Of a stretch of DNA of 64,000 bases, positions 1 to 13,783 are shown piece by piece; the stretch's first letter is position 1, and every line of letters begins with the position of its first letter. The DNA is from Mycoplasma nasistruthionis (GTDB taxonomy: Bacteria > Bacillota_I > Bacilli_A > Mycoplasmatales > Metamycoplasmataceae). The DNA is taken from assembly GCF_006228185.1 (NCBI RefSeq), contig NZ_CP040825.1, positions 496,001 through 560,000 of the forward strand, given 5' to 3'. Under the pieces are notes generated by a model. It ran no database searches. It was not told the DNA's origin and saw only the letters and a list, made by a program, of their open reading frames with translations. The translations under genes and the position numbers were made by a program.

Positions 1-285
1 TGAAAGTTTATCCATTAAAGGTTCTAGTTCTGAAATTTCAGATTTTGCTAACATAACTAATTCTTCATCTTTTTCTTGAAGCATTTCTTTAGCATTTCTT
101 AAGTTAGCTTCAGCGTCTAAAAATTTCTTAAAAGTATCAACAATATCTTGAATTGAATTTAGTTCTTTATTGATTTTTGTGTACTTTTTAATGTCATTAA
201 TAATTTCAGGATCTTGCAAGTTTTTTTCTAATTCTTCATGCTTTTGTTTAATTTGCATGAGTGAGTTATACATAGTTAATTCCAT
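1..285 (-). CDS. prfA: Peptide chain release factor 1, N-terminal part
   Basis: RF1 recognises UAA/UAG and triggers peptide release on the ribosome. The 95 codons present, read leftward from ATG at 283-285, begin MELTMYNSLMQIK and continue as the charged helical N-terminal domain 1 of class-I release factors; the gene runs out of the window before the PxT anticodon-like and GGQ motifs. An internal ATG at 271-273 is an alternative start. In UGA-Trp organisms RF2 is absent and RF1 is the only stop-codon reader. No strong Shine-Dalgarno precedes the start. Confidence 0.85.
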   Translation of the reverse strand, partial: MELTMYNSLMQIKQKHEELEKNLQDPEIINDIKKYTKINKELNSIQDIVDTFKKFLDAEANLRNAKEMLQEKDEELVMLAKSEISELEPLMDKLS

Positions 286-351
286 AAGTATTTTAATTTT
301 ATCAGATTTTAAATTTTAATTTATTCACTGTTAGTTATACAGTAAAAAAGT

Positions 352-381
352 ACAAAAAACAACCGCTTACTACGGTTGTTT
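352..381 (-). terminator. Intrinsic terminator of the permease gene
   Basis: A 7-bp GC-containing stem (359-365 with 373-379) is followed on the minus strand by a T-run. Its right arm overlaps the last codons and the stop (370-372) of the permease gene. Confidence 0.75.
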
Positions 382-1818
382 TAATACAGATTTTTTCATC
401 ATTATCTTAGTAATAAATTTAAATATAAATCCCATTACTAAAGACACTGTATAAATCAATATTCCAATAGTGTTTGCTAATGATCATGAACCACCTAAAA
501 TATTAGGTATAAATGTGAATAATAAAATCGCTGATATTAAGCACATTGTAAGCATATAAATGATTTTTTCTCAAATTGGAATGGTTGGAATTCTGTTTTT
601 CCTTTCTAAACCAAATGCTGTTGAAAAAGTTATTAAATCTTGAACAAATAAAGCAATTGATGAAGAAATAATTGTGGCATTTAATATTTGCTCATTAACT
701 TCTTTGCTAGAAACTATTGTAGGTATTAATCATAATGAAAACATTGAAATTAATACTAAAGCAGTTCCAAATAATATAGCATTTCTAAATTCGCCTTTTT
801 GATTTCTTTTAGCTAAAGCAGGGAATAAATATTGATCTTCTGCTAATGGAACAATTTTTCTAGCAGTTGAAACGCTTTGAAAAATTTTATAACCAACATC
901 ATTTAATAGAAAACCGATAACAAAAATAACAATACCATATCCACCAAGTCCATATTGATAAATATTGGAAATATTAGAACTGTCAATGCCGTTTGATTTA
1001 GGTAAAAATAAGTACAGGCTAAAAAATACTAAGTAAAAAACAAAGATAAAAGCAAAAGCATAAAGTAAGACTTTGTTAAAACTTTTGAACTTAACATCTT
1101 TCACCATAGCTGCCGCGTCTTCAATTCCACCGAATGCGTACATGAATAGTAAAATATTTCCAAAAATTAAAGTCGAAGTTATTTTGGTGGTTTCTATTTT
1201 ATTGACCGCATTAGTTGTTTGAGAATTTTTAAATACAGCAATTAGCATTATAACCATTGCTATAGTTAACATTATTCATTTAGCTGCTGATGAAATATAC
1301 AATACTACTTGGTTTGTTTTTAAACCAATTGTTGATATTAAAATAATTAAAATGAAAAAACCAATTGATACTATATTTATTATTCATGTTATTAAGCTAT
1401 AGTTAGGCGTATTAACTTCATTTATTCCAAATGCATTTAACGCTGTTTTTGCAACTTCTGCTAAAAACAATGGCGCTACTGCTGAAAGAATGGGTGTTTG
1501 TATGAATTGATTTCATCCAACAAAAAAGACTAAATTCCTAAGAAAAACATTTTTAGATTTAACTTCAGCTTGATTAGCTACATCATCATCTAAATGGCGA
1601 GCAAATGAATATGAACCGCCATAATGATCGTTATATGTATTTGCTAATCTTGAAAATACCAAAGCAATACCAAAAACACAAAAAGCCGAAAGTATTAAAA
1701 CTAAATACCCTCAATAGCTCATTTTTACAACTGTTGATATTGTTGTTATAAAACCAACACCAACGACAAAATTAATTATGAAAAATGTAAAGCTTTTTTC
1801 TGTAAATTGTTTTTCCAT
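370..1818 (-). CDS. APC-superfamily amino acid permease
   Basis: Integral membrane protein of 482 residues with about 12 hydrophobic segments, resembling the amino acid-polyamine-organocation permeases that import amino acids in mycoplasmas. The N-terminus (MEKQFTEKSF) leads directly into a glycine-containing first helix (VVGVGFITT) of the kind that forms the broken TM1 of this family. Several UGA-Trp codons interrupt the frame (for example 730-732). Start ATG at 1816-1818 lies 13 bases from the lon stop. Substrate cannot be told from sequence; a Glu/GABA-type or general amino acid transporter is possible. Ends in a terminator that overlaps its stop codon. Confidence 0.75.
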
Positions 1819-1831
1819 TAATTAAAATTAA

Positions 1832-4576
1832 CTACTTATTTTTAAAAGTCACTTTGTTTAAAGGTTTTTTATTGCCGAAAATTACATCATAAATTTCTGA
1901 ATAATTTTTAACAGGTACATAAGTTAATTCTGACTTGATTTCATCAGGAATATCTTTTAAGTTTTTAACGTTGTTTTCAGGAATAAATACTGTTTTTACT
2001 CCTTTTTGTGTAGCTGCGAATGATTTTTCTTTCAATCCACCAATTTCAAGAACTTTACCTCTTAAAGTTATTTCCCCTGTCATAGCATAAGTTGAAGGGA
2101 CAACTCTTTTTGTTAAAGCGGAAATAATTGCAGTTGTAAAAGTCACACCGGCACTTGGTCCATCTTTTGGAACAGCACCTTCTGGTACGTGGATATGTAT
2201 AGTGGTTTCATCAAAATTAAAGTCTGAAGGAATTTCAAATTTTTCAGCATTTGCTCTTACATATGTTAAGGCAATTTTAGCTGACTCTTGCATAACTTCT
2301 TTTAATGAACCTGTTAATTTAATTTCTCCCTTACCTTTATGTGTTGTTACTTCAATAGGTAAAGTTGATCCACCAAATGATGTATATGCAAGCCCTGTAA
2401 CTGTTCCTGGTTCTGTTTCAGTTTCAGGTTGTTCGTCTCTGTATTGAATAATTCCTAATAAATCTGAAATATCTTCGATTGATACTACATATTTTTTAAG
2501 CTTTTTATTATCCATTTGTTTGACAACTATTTTACGTGCAATCTTATCTAATACACGTTTTAAGCCACGAACACCAGCTTCTCTTGTGTAATGTTTAATT
2601 ACATATTTTAAAACTTCAGATGATAATTGCATCATTTCAGGTTTTAATCCTGCTTGTTTTAATACTTTTGGCATTAAATGAGTTGTTGCAATTTCAACTT
2701 TTTCATTTAGGGTATATGCTGATAAGTCAATAACTTCAACACGATCAATTAAGGCTGCAGGAATTTTTTCAAAATAGTTTGCTGTAGCAATAAAAATACA
2801 TTTAGATAAATCATACTCAACTTCTAAATAGTGGTCTTGGAATCTTGTGTTTTGTTCTGGATCTAAAACCTCTAACATAGCACTAGCAGGATCACCTTTA
2901 AAATCTGATGCCATTTTGTCTATTTCATCTAGTAATATAACAGGGTTAGAAACTCCTGCCTGTTTAATACCTTTAATGATTTTTCCAGGCATTGCACCAA
3001 CATAAGTTCTTCTGTGACCTCTAATTTCACTTTCATCATGAACTCCGCCTAATGAGATTTTGACAAATTTACGGTTTAAAGCTTCAGCAATAGCTTTTGA
3101 TAATGAAGTTTTTCCAGTACCTGGTGGACCTACTAATGTAAGAATTGGAACATTATTAAATTCTCTCTTGTGAACTTCGTTTTCTTTTCCGGTAAATAAT
3201 TCTAGATCTACTTGATAGTCTGTATCTTTAATATCTAACAATTTTTCTTTAGAAGATTTTGATTGATTTTTTAAATTAATAATTACAGCTAAATATTCTG
3301 TAATTCTTTCTTTAACTTCTTGTAGTCCATAATGATTGTTATCCAAAACTTCTCTTGTTCTATTAATGTCAAGAAATTCTTTTTGAGTTTTTCTTCATGG
3401 AAGTTGTTTTAGGTTTTGAACATATGTTTTTGCAATATTTGCTTCAGGTGATACTGCTACCATTTCTGAAAATCTTTTTGTCTCATCTTTAATGATTTTT
3501 TGAATATTCTCAGGATACATTTGAGATAAAACTTTATCTTCCAATGCTAAAGCATAGTCATCTTTTTCGACTGGTGCATCAATGTCTTCAAGCATTTCTT
3601 GGGCTGTTTTAATTTTTTCACGTAAATAAAACTCTGTTTGTTGTTTTTTTAGACGGTCAGACATTTTTGTGTTAATTTTGCCGTCTAATTCCATTGAATT
3701 AACTAAGTACTCACTCAATTTACCCAAAACAGCTGCTACTACTGGGATACGTGGTGGTAATTCTAATAAACGCAATTTGTCCGGAAATTTTTCAACAGAT
3801 AGTGAGTTATAAACAGTATTTAATAAAACTTTTTTAAATTCATCACTGTCAGGGGAAATATTCCCTGAATAACCTTCTAATATCAATCTTTCAAAACCAT
3901 CAAAAATTGACATTGAATCTGGGACAACAGGAAGATCATAATCAGCATTTGTCAAGGTAGGCTCTTGGAATAAATCTGTTAAATATCCACCTCCCATTTC
4001 ATCAACATTTGGTGAGAATGCATTTGTTTTATTTAAAGTTTCTAATAGTGTAGATAACTTAACAGCAACATCTGAGTCAACATAAAATGCAGAATTTTTG
4101 TGGTTTCATACTTCTTCGTTTTGTGTGCTGAATTTTGCAAATTTAACTACTATGCCATCTAATGGTTCTTTTTCAAAAACTTCATGAATTAACACTGGTG
4201 AAATTATTTCTAGACCTAGTGCTCATTTGTCTTTCCCATCAACATCCATTGATGTAATTCTTGCATAAACAGCATATGAACCGACAACATTATCTCCATC
4301 AACTGTATAGTCTAAATAATGTTGAAGTGCACTTTCGTCATTTTCATATGTCAAGATAACTCTGTTAGTAACATAATCTTTAGAGTTTATCTTCATATCT
4401 TTTAAAAGTTTTTTAGTTTCTAAATCTAACTCATCGCCAACAGATAAACCTATTTGCAATTGCATGCTACCACCTGTTTTTACAGATACCTTTTGGTATC
4501 CTTTTGGGATAGCAACATATTTAGGATCTAAATTAATTAAAGGAGCTATTTTCATATCTTCTAATTTTCCTTTCAT
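1832..4576 (-). CDS. lon: ATP-dependent protease La (Lon)
   Basis: Cytosolic AAA+ serine protease that degrades misfolded and regulatory proteins. The 914-residue frame has an N-terminal LON substrate domain, a Walker A GPPGTGKT near residue 483, Walker B ILLDEIDK, and a C-terminal protease domain with catalytic Ser in PKDGPSAG (about 808) and Lys in GGLKEKS (about 851); the 43-residue Ser-Lys spacing equals that of E. coli Lon. In-frame UGA codons are read as Trp. ATG at 4574-4576 is preferred over an upstream TTG because AAAGGA sits just upstream. It follows leuS by 10 bases, so the two are co-transcribed. No CIRCE element is seen. Confidence 0.96.
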
Positions 4577-4586
4577 ATATCCTTTG

Positions 4587-6917
<2,331 letters not shown>

Positions 6918-6999
6918 TTTTTCTCCCTTTTTAGCCATTTTTTGTTAGTAAAAAAATAAAACTTTTTAATCAGTTTTTTCTGCCCTATTTATTTTTTAT

Positions 7000-7005
7000 A
7001 TTATA
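7000..7005 (-). promoter_or_regulatory. -10 box for leuS-lon
   Basis: TATAAT on the minus strand, about 80 bases before the leuS start. No convincing -35 is visible, as is common in mycoplasmas. The divergent leuS/nadE spacer (6918-7207) has no T-box or CIRCE motif that I can see; an extended -10-like TGGTATTAT at 7095-7103 may serve nadE. Confidence 0.5.
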
Positions 7006-7207
7006 AACTTTTAAAACTGTAAAACTAGCAAAAAACTAATTTTAATAAAAACCCCTAAATAGTTCACTTTATAACTTACAAATGTGGAAAAAACTGGTAT
7101 TATATTACTACACAGTAATCTTTCAAAAGCTTATTTTTTAAAGTTATTTGCTACTTTTTAAAAACTACAAAATTTAGTAAAATTCTTTTAAGTATTTTGG
7201 AGGTTTT

Positions 7208-7990
7208 ATGGCTAAATTTACAACATATAACGGTCTAAATCCGATTTATGATGAAATCAAAGCGAAACAGTATTTAAAAACTATTCAAGAGTTTTTAAAA
7301 AATCACGCAAAAGAAGCTAATGCGAACGGCTTTATAGTTGGTATTAGCGGTGGAATTGATTCAGCTTTAGTTTATGCTATTGCTAAATCAGTTTTCCCAC
7401 AAAGCACTTATGGTTTTGTTATGCCAATCATCAAAATGAGTGATAGTGATTTAAATCACATCAATCAATTAGAAAAACAATTTGATGACAAATTTACATT
7501 CATTAATTTAACTGAAACATTTTATGCAATTACACAAGCTAATAAATCAACACACCCTCTTTCAATCGCAAACATTAAACCAAGATTAAGAATGACAACC
7601 CTTTATTATCAAGCACAAGCTAAAAATGCTTTAGTTTTAGGAACTGATAATTATGATGAAACATTTATTGGTTATTTCACTAAGTTTGGTGATGGTGGAG
7701 CTGATTTGCTACCAATTAGTCAATTAACTAAAGGTGAAGTAAAATTCTTAGCTAAATTAATGAATGTACCTAACAGCATTATTAACAAAGATCCATCAGC
7801 AGGATTATGAGATGGTCAAACTGATGAAAAAGAATTAGGTTTTAGTTATGCTCAGCTTGATTATTACCTTGACCACTTAGATAATTATGATTTAGTCAAA
7901 CAAAATCTACCAGAAACAATCATTAATAAAATCGAACATAAACACAAAATTTCTCAGCATAAGAGAGATGCAATTTATAAACCTCAATAA
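7208..7990 (+). CDS. nadE: NAD+ synthetase (ammonia-dependent)
   Basis: Amidates nicotinic acid adenine dinucleotide to NAD+ using ATP and ammonia, the last step of NAD synthesis. The 260-residue protein has the PP-loop SGGIDS at residues 47-52 and the conserved GTDNYDE and KDPSAGLWDGQTDE blocks; the latter contains an in-frame UGA-Trp. There is no N-terminal glutaminase domain. GGAGG at 7198-7202 fixes the ATG. Fourteen bases separate it from yebC, so they probably form an operon. Confidence 0.95.
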
Positions 7991-8004
7991 TTTAAGGAGT
8001 TAAC

Positions 8005-8730
8005 ATGGCAGGACATTCACACGCCGCTAATATTGCACACAGAAAAGGTGCACAAGATGCTGCAAGAGGAAAAATTTTCCAAAAGTTATCAAAAGAAATT
8101 TATGTTGCAGCTAAATTAGGACCAAATCCTGATATGAACCCAGCTTTAAAATTAGCAATTGCTAAAGCTAAAGCAAAAAACATGCCAAAAGACAACATTG
8201 AAAAAGCAATTGCTAAAGCTTCAGGAGATAAAAACGCAAATGCGTTTGTTGAAAAAACATTCACAGCAACAGTTCCTGGTGGAGCAACTTTTATTGTTGT
8301 TACTTTATCAGACAATATTAACAGAGTTACTTCAAACATTCAATCATACTTCAACAAACAAAACGGGTCAATGGGTAAACCAGGTCAAATTCCATATGGA
8401 TTTGATAAAAAAGGAATTATTGAAATCGCTAAAGATTTAGTAGCTGAAGATGAAATTATGATGGTCGCTCTAGAAAATGGGGCAGATGATGTTGTAGTTG
8501 AAGAACAATCATATGTAATTACTTCACTACCTGAAGATTTTTCAAACCTAAAAAATGCTATTGAAGATAATTTATCAGTTAGTGATTATGTTCAATGTGA
8601 AGTAACTTATCTACCTTCAATGTATGTTGAATATGAAGCTGAAAAAGCAGAAAAATTACTAGATTTTGTAGAAAAATTAAAGGATGATGAAGACATTCAA
8701 GACGTTTTCCACAATGTAGAAGTTAAATAA
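8005..8730 (+). CDS. yebC: YebC/PmpR family protein (TACO1-like)
   Basis: 241 residues starting MAGHSHAANIAHRKGAQD, the signature start of the YebC family, with the conserved DNINR segment. Members have been described as DNA-binding regulators and, more recently, as factors that relieve ribosome stalling. AAGGAG precedes the start. Its TAA overlaps the ATG of the next gene by one base, implying translational coupling to the ZIP transporter. Confidence 0.93.
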   Translation: MAGHSHAANIAHRKGAQDAARGKIFQKLSKEIYVAAKLGPNPDMNPALKLAIAKAKAKNMPKDNIEKAIAKASGDKNANAFVEKTFTATVPGGATFIVVTLSDNINRVTSNIQSYFNKQNGSMGKPGQIPYGFDKKGIIEIAKDLVAEDEIMMVALENGADDVVVEEQSYVITSLPEDFSNLKNAIEDNLSVSDYVQCEVTYLPSMYVEYEAEKAEKLLDFVEKLKDDEDIQDVFHNVEVK

Positions 8731-9737
8731 TGACTTTTATTAACACTTTTTATTTACAGTTATCAAGCAGTCTGAACTCAGGACTTGCATTATTTATAAT
8801 TGTTATTTTAACATTACTGTGTTTACTAGCTGTTCCAACAGTTTTATCATTTATCTTCCCTATTTTTAAGGTAAAAGAAAATAAAACTAAAGGATTTAGT
8901 TTTTACTTATATGCCTTTAGCACTGGGTTTTTCATTGTTTTAGCAACTTTTGGTTTCTTACGCGAATCGATTGAAACAGTCGCTGAAAATGCTGAAACAA
9001 ATGAGTTATCGACAACAGCTATTTATGCCTGAAATGCAGGTGTTTTAGTAATAGGTTTATTACTTGGAATTACATTTTCATTTTTCTTAAAATTTGTAAT
9101 TACAGCAAGAATCAACAAAAGACTACAAAAAGATGGAACAATGAGTGTTTTTGTACACTCACACGACCATGGTGAACACTCTCACCCTGATTATATTTTT
9201 ACTCAAGATGAAGCACAAGAAAATGCTGAAAAAGCAGTATTAAACAACACAAATCCAATGTTAAAAGTAATAGCACTATTATTACTTTTAACACACAGAA
9301 TTCCTGAAGGAATTTTATTAGGCTACAACTTACAGCTTGCAGCAAATGGAAATAATGATTCATTGACAATTGCTTACTTTATTTCACTAATTGTTCACTT
9401 AATTCCAGAAGAAACAATTTTCTATTTTAGACTTAGAGAAGCTAAATTTAGTCCAATTCAAGCCTTATTATTGTCATTTTTAGGGCTTTCATTATTCCTG
9501 CCATTTATGCTAATTGGTGCTTATGCTGGTCAATGAATTGCTGAAACATGATGACTAAAAGCAATTATGTTTTCAACAATTGCCGGAATTTTCCTATTCA
9601 CATCAATCGTTGAATTCATACCAGAGTTTTACCACCGTGATTTATCTAAGAAAACTTGATTTGTTGTTTTAATTTCAGTTTTTGCCGGAATTATTTTTGC
9701 TGCTATTGTTCTTTCATTCCACGCACATAGTCATTAA
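8730..9737 (+). CDS. ZIP family metal transporter
   Basis: 335-residue membrane protein with about eight hydrophobic segments. The family's metal-binding helices are recognisable: HRIPEGILLG in one segment and HLIPEE in the next. A His-rich loop (HSHDHGEHSHPD) precedes them and the C-terminus ends HAHSH, both typical of Zn2+ transporters. UGA-Trp codons at several positions. Start codon overlaps the yebC stop. Probable role is zinc or manganese import into the cytoplasm; the exact metal is not deducible. Followed by a strong terminator. Confidence 0.85.
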
Positions 9738-9742
9738 AGTTT

Positions 9743-9769
9743 AAAAGCACTGTTTTGCAGTGCTTTTTT
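9743..9769 (+). terminator. Intrinsic terminator after nadE-yebC-ZIP
   Basis: Inverted repeat AAAAGCACTG / CAGTGCTTTT (9743-9752, 9758-9767) with a T-run. Confidence 0.85.
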
Positions 9770-9809
9770 GATTGTTTTGAAATTTATGGTGCTATTCAAT
9801 TAAAAAAGT

Positions 9810-9815
9810 TATAAT
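9810..9815 (+). promoter_or_regulatory. -10 box for gdpP operon
   Basis: TATAAT lying 31 bases before the gdpP ATG and downstream of the preceding terminator. Confidence 0.6.
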
Positions 9816-9846
9816 TTAATTAATAAATTAAATTAGAAAGGATAAA

Positions 9847-11832
9847 ATGAAAATAAAATTTAAGACTTGGTTGTTAGTTTTAACGGTTGTGGCATTTTTT
9901 GCTTGGTTTATTTTAACAATCATTGCCATTTCTTTAGTTTCAACACATCCTTCTATTCAAAACACCGCAATTACTCTTGCTATGATACTGATTTTACTGT
10001 TTTGTTTAAGTTTTGTAATTATTGCAATTTATCGATTTGTTAAATCAAGACAGTTTGTTAAAAAATCATTTAATGGGTTTGTCGAAAATATCATGACTAA
10101 TAACAACATTGGTTTTGTTATTTATGATACAGACCAAAGAATTGTTTGAACATCAGACTTTATTAAAAACAAGTTCCACAAGGATTTTGTTGGTAAGTTT
10201 ATTGAAGACTTTTTCAAAGGGATTAATCCGAACTTAAAAGATAAAATCGACTTAAACAAAGAAGTCTTTGAGTTTAATAACGGAAATAATATTTTTCAAA
10301 TTCAATGTTGACCGCTTTCAAACACAATCATTGTTAAAGATATAAGCACTGAACATTTATTCAAAGTCGAATCATGAGAACAACGTTCAGTTATTGGTGA
10401 AGTTGAAATTGACAACTACCAAATGTATCAATCAATTTTATCTGAAGAGCAATTGTTTGAAATTTCTAAAGTTGTTATTGACACAATTACTGAGTACATG
10501 GAAAAATACAACTTTATTTATCGTCAATACACTAACGGAAAGTTTGTTATTATCACAACTGAAAAATCACTTAAACAAATGATGAATGATAAATTTGACT
10601 TATTTGTCAACATTAATGACAGATTAGAAAAAGGTACTGTTAATAAATTATCATTAAGTGCAGGTTTTGCTCATGGTTGATCATCTTTAAAAGAAAAACT
10701 TGAACAATCAAAGAAAGCTTTATTGCAAGCACAAAACCGGGGTGGTGATCAGGTAGCGATATTCTCAGATACTCAAAGCCCATTGTATTTTGGGTCAAAT
10801 AACGAAATTCTTTCAAATAATTCACGTACTAAAATTAAGCTTGTTGCTTCAGAACTAGAAAACAAGTTAAATTCAGACAATATTAAAAAAGTAATTATCT
10901 ACGGTCATACAACTGCTGATTTAGATGCTTTAGGTTCTGCTTTTGGTATTTATGAAATAGCAAAAAATTACAATAAAGAAGTTTATATTTGTTGTGAAAC
11001 AAAAGACTCCACAACAAATAAACTAGTTGAAAAACTAATAGAACAAGATAAATTAGACAGTGGAATTTTTATAAATGCTCAAACTGCAACAAAAATTACT
11101 GACTCAAACGCTTTAGTAATTTTTGTTGACAATGCTGACGTCAATAGGACTGATAATAAAAATGCTTTAATTAATGCTGACCGTCAAAACGTATTTGTAT
11201 TTGACCACCATAGACTTGCCAGAAGTTTAGATGTAGCACCTTTATCAAATGTTTATATCGATACTACTGCTTCAAGTGCTTCAGAAATAATTGCTGAAGT
11301 AATTACCTTTATGGAATACAAAATTAAAGTCAGTGAATTAACTGCTCAATTACTTTTAAATGGTATTTATTTAGATACTGCACAATTCACTAAATCAACC
11401 ACAATTAGAACTTTTGAAGCCGCTGGATGATTGGAATCAAAAGGCGCAAATGCTGCTGTAAGTGGTGATTTATTAAAACTTGATGATGATACTGAAAATC
11501 AAGTTAAACAAATATTAAAAAATACAACAGAAATTAAAAAAGGATACTTCTTAGCATATAGCGACTTAGAAGTCCCAAACGATGTTATTTCAATTGCTGC
11601 AAATGAAATTTTAAGAATTAAAGGTCGTGTTGCTTCATTTGTGGTTGCTAAATTAGAAAATACTAATGATTACAAACTTAGTGCTCGTGGCATTAATACA
11701 AATGTTCAAATTATTTGCGAGCAAGTTGGTGGTGGTGGACACTTTTCATCAGCAGCAGCTGTTTCAAATGAAAAATTAGATGATTTTATTGACAATATCA
11801 GACACGCCATAATTTCTTCAGGAGATAATTAA
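9847..11832 (+). CDS. gdpP: Cyclic-di-AMP phosphodiesterase GdpP-like
   Basis: 661 residues in the order: two N-terminal membrane helices (about 8-60), a PAS-like segment, a degenerate GGDEF domain (RGGDQ near 298-302), then DHH and DHHA1 domains. DHH-domain metal ligands are visible as TTADLDALG (Asp 358 and 360), FVDNAD and FDHHR (453-455); the DHHA1 motif GGGGH is at 628-632. GdpP proteins hydrolyse c-di-AMP at the membrane. Gene order gdpP-rplI-dnaB matches Firmicutes. GAAAGGA precedes the ATG, and several UGA-Trp codons break the frame. Symbol assigned by architecture. Confidence 0.88.
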
Positions 11833-11833
11833 A

Positions 11834-12295
11834 ATGAAATTTATTTTACTTAAAGATTGCAAAGATGGAAAAGCAAACACAATTATTGATGTAGCTCCAG
11901 GATATGGAACAAACTTTTTAGTAGCAAAAGGTTTTGCTGTTCCTTTAAATGAGAAAACACAACGTGACTTAGATAGACGTTTAAACAATTTGGTTGCAGA
12001 TGAACATTCAAAACGTTCAGCAGCTTTAGAATTAAAAGAAAAATTAGAACAATTAAATCTTAAATTTTCTTTAGAAGCCAACACTGATGCTAATTCAAAT
12101 TTAAACGTTCACGGTTCAGTTTCAACAAAAGATTTAGATAAGAAATTAAAAGATTTAGGATTTAAATTAGATAAACATGCTTTATCTAAAGTACATTTAG
12201 TACAAGAAGGACCGCATGATGTTGAAGCAGTTTTATACAAAGACATTAAAGCAAACATTAGAGTGGAGATTGCTTTAAAACATGTCAGAAAATAG
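11834..12295 (+). CDS. rplI: 50S ribosomal protein L9
   Basis: 153 residues beginning MKFILLKDCKDGKANTIIDV, with the GYGTNFLVAKGFAVP block of the L9 N-domain, a long connecting helix and a C-domain. Located one base after gdpP. Its last 14 bases overlap the start of dnaB, so translation of the helicase is probably coupled. Confidence 0.96.
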   Translation: MKFILLKDCKDGKANTIIDVAPGYGTNFLVAKGFAVPLNEKTQRDLDRRLNNLVADEHSKRSAALELKEKLEQLNLKFSLEANTDANSNLNVHGSVSTKDLDKKLKDLGFKLDKHALSKVHLVQEGPHDVEAVLYKDIKANIRVEIALKHVRK

Positions 12296-13742
12296 CAAAA
12301 AACATTTTAGTTATACCGACTATAAATTAGTGCCCCAAGAACTATATCCTGTTGATAACACTTTATTTGTAGACCCTAAAGTTGAAAAAGAAGTTTTAGC
12401 TTTAATGCTAAAAGAAAATGATCGTCAAGATCTAGTTTTTGGTTATTTAGATTTTGGTGCATTTGCTGTGCCTGAATATGCAACTCTGTATCGCTTAATG
12501 AAACAGACTTACTTACAAACCGCAAGATTTATTGACTATTTTGAACTTAAAGACCTAATTGAAAGATTTAAGTCAAGTTATGAATTCAATATTTTATCTT
12601 TAGAACTTTTAAACAATATTAACTCTAAGCTTTACAATCCTGATAACTTAAATTCAAACTTAGAGCGCTTACTAGAACTTCAAAAGATAAGAACAACTCA
12701 ATCGTTTACACAAAACTTACTAAACACCTTAGCAACAAATAAAAAAGTTTCTTGAGATGATTTATCAACAGATATTTCAAATTTAATGACTAACATCAGT
12801 AAACTTTCACTTAACAACAGTGATTTTATTGATATTAGTCAAGCTGTTGATACTTTTGAAGCTAATTTAAACAAAATTATTGAAGGTAAATCAATTACAA
12901 ATTACTTACCTACTGGCTTTAATACAATTGACAAAGTCATAAAAGGTTTTATGCCAGGTCAGTTAATTGTTTTGGCTGCTAGACCTGCGGTAGGAAAAAC
13001 TGCTTTAGCCTTAAATATAGCTCTAAACGTAGTTTTAAACGCTCAAAAAAATAATGAACAAAAAAATGTTGCTTTTATTTCTCTTGAAATGCCATCAAGT
13101 GAAATAACAACACGTATTTTATCAACTGTTTCAAATGTTGAAATGCATAAACTGCATGATCCTGCTAAGTTCTTAAGAGATGATATTGCTTCAATTCAAA
13201 AACTTAGTGCTGCTTATACTAAGTTAAAAGAATCTGATGGCTTATTCCTTGATGACAACAGCAAAAGTACAATTAACGATATTAAATTCAAAATTAAACA
13301 TTTAATGAAATCAAATGACAATAAACTTGATTTGGTTATCATTGATTATTTACAACTTATTTCAAGTAATTTAAAGGGTGGAAATCGTCAAAATGAAGTT
13401 GCTCAAATTTCACGTGAATTAAAAACCCTTGCTTTAGAGTTAAAAATACCAATCTTAACTCTTTCTCAGTTATCACGTAATGTTGAAAACAGGGAAAACA
13501 AAAGACCTCAATTGCATGACCTAAGAGAATCGGGGGCAATTGAACAAGATGCTGACATTGTTATTTTCTTAAGTAAGAGACAACTTAAACGAAAAGAAGG
13601 TGAAGATGCACCTAAGTTAGACAGCATCTCTATTAACTTAGACATTGCTAAAAACCGTAATGGTATTACTAGCAATTCAACAATTATATACACCGGTAAG
13701 AACGTTAAGTTTACCGATGAAAATTCAGATTATGAGGTATAA
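12282..13742 (+). CDS. dnaB: Replicative DNA helicase DnaB
   Basis: 486-residue hexameric helicase that unwinds DNA at the replication fork. An N-terminal primase-interacting domain (about 1-170) is followed by a RecA-like ATPase: Walker A ARPAVGKT at 233-240, SLEMPSSE, Walker B VIIDYLQL, and the LSQLSRNVENR and DLRESGAIEQDAD motifs. One UGA-Trp splits the frame near codon 158. It starts inside rplI. Confidence 0.96.
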
Positions 13743-13783
13743 AATGGATAGTAGTTCCTGTTTGCAGATAATTAGGAGACAAT

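Noticed and set aside
6918-7207. T-box or CIRCE element upstream of leuS-lon
   Set aside because: The inferred leuS leader is under 80 bases, with no specifier-loop or TGGNACCGCG antiterminator sequence, and no TTAGCACTC/GAGTGCTAA repeat.
11818-12084. Minus-strand frame opposite rplI
   Set aside because: Antisense shadow of a well-recognised L9 gene.
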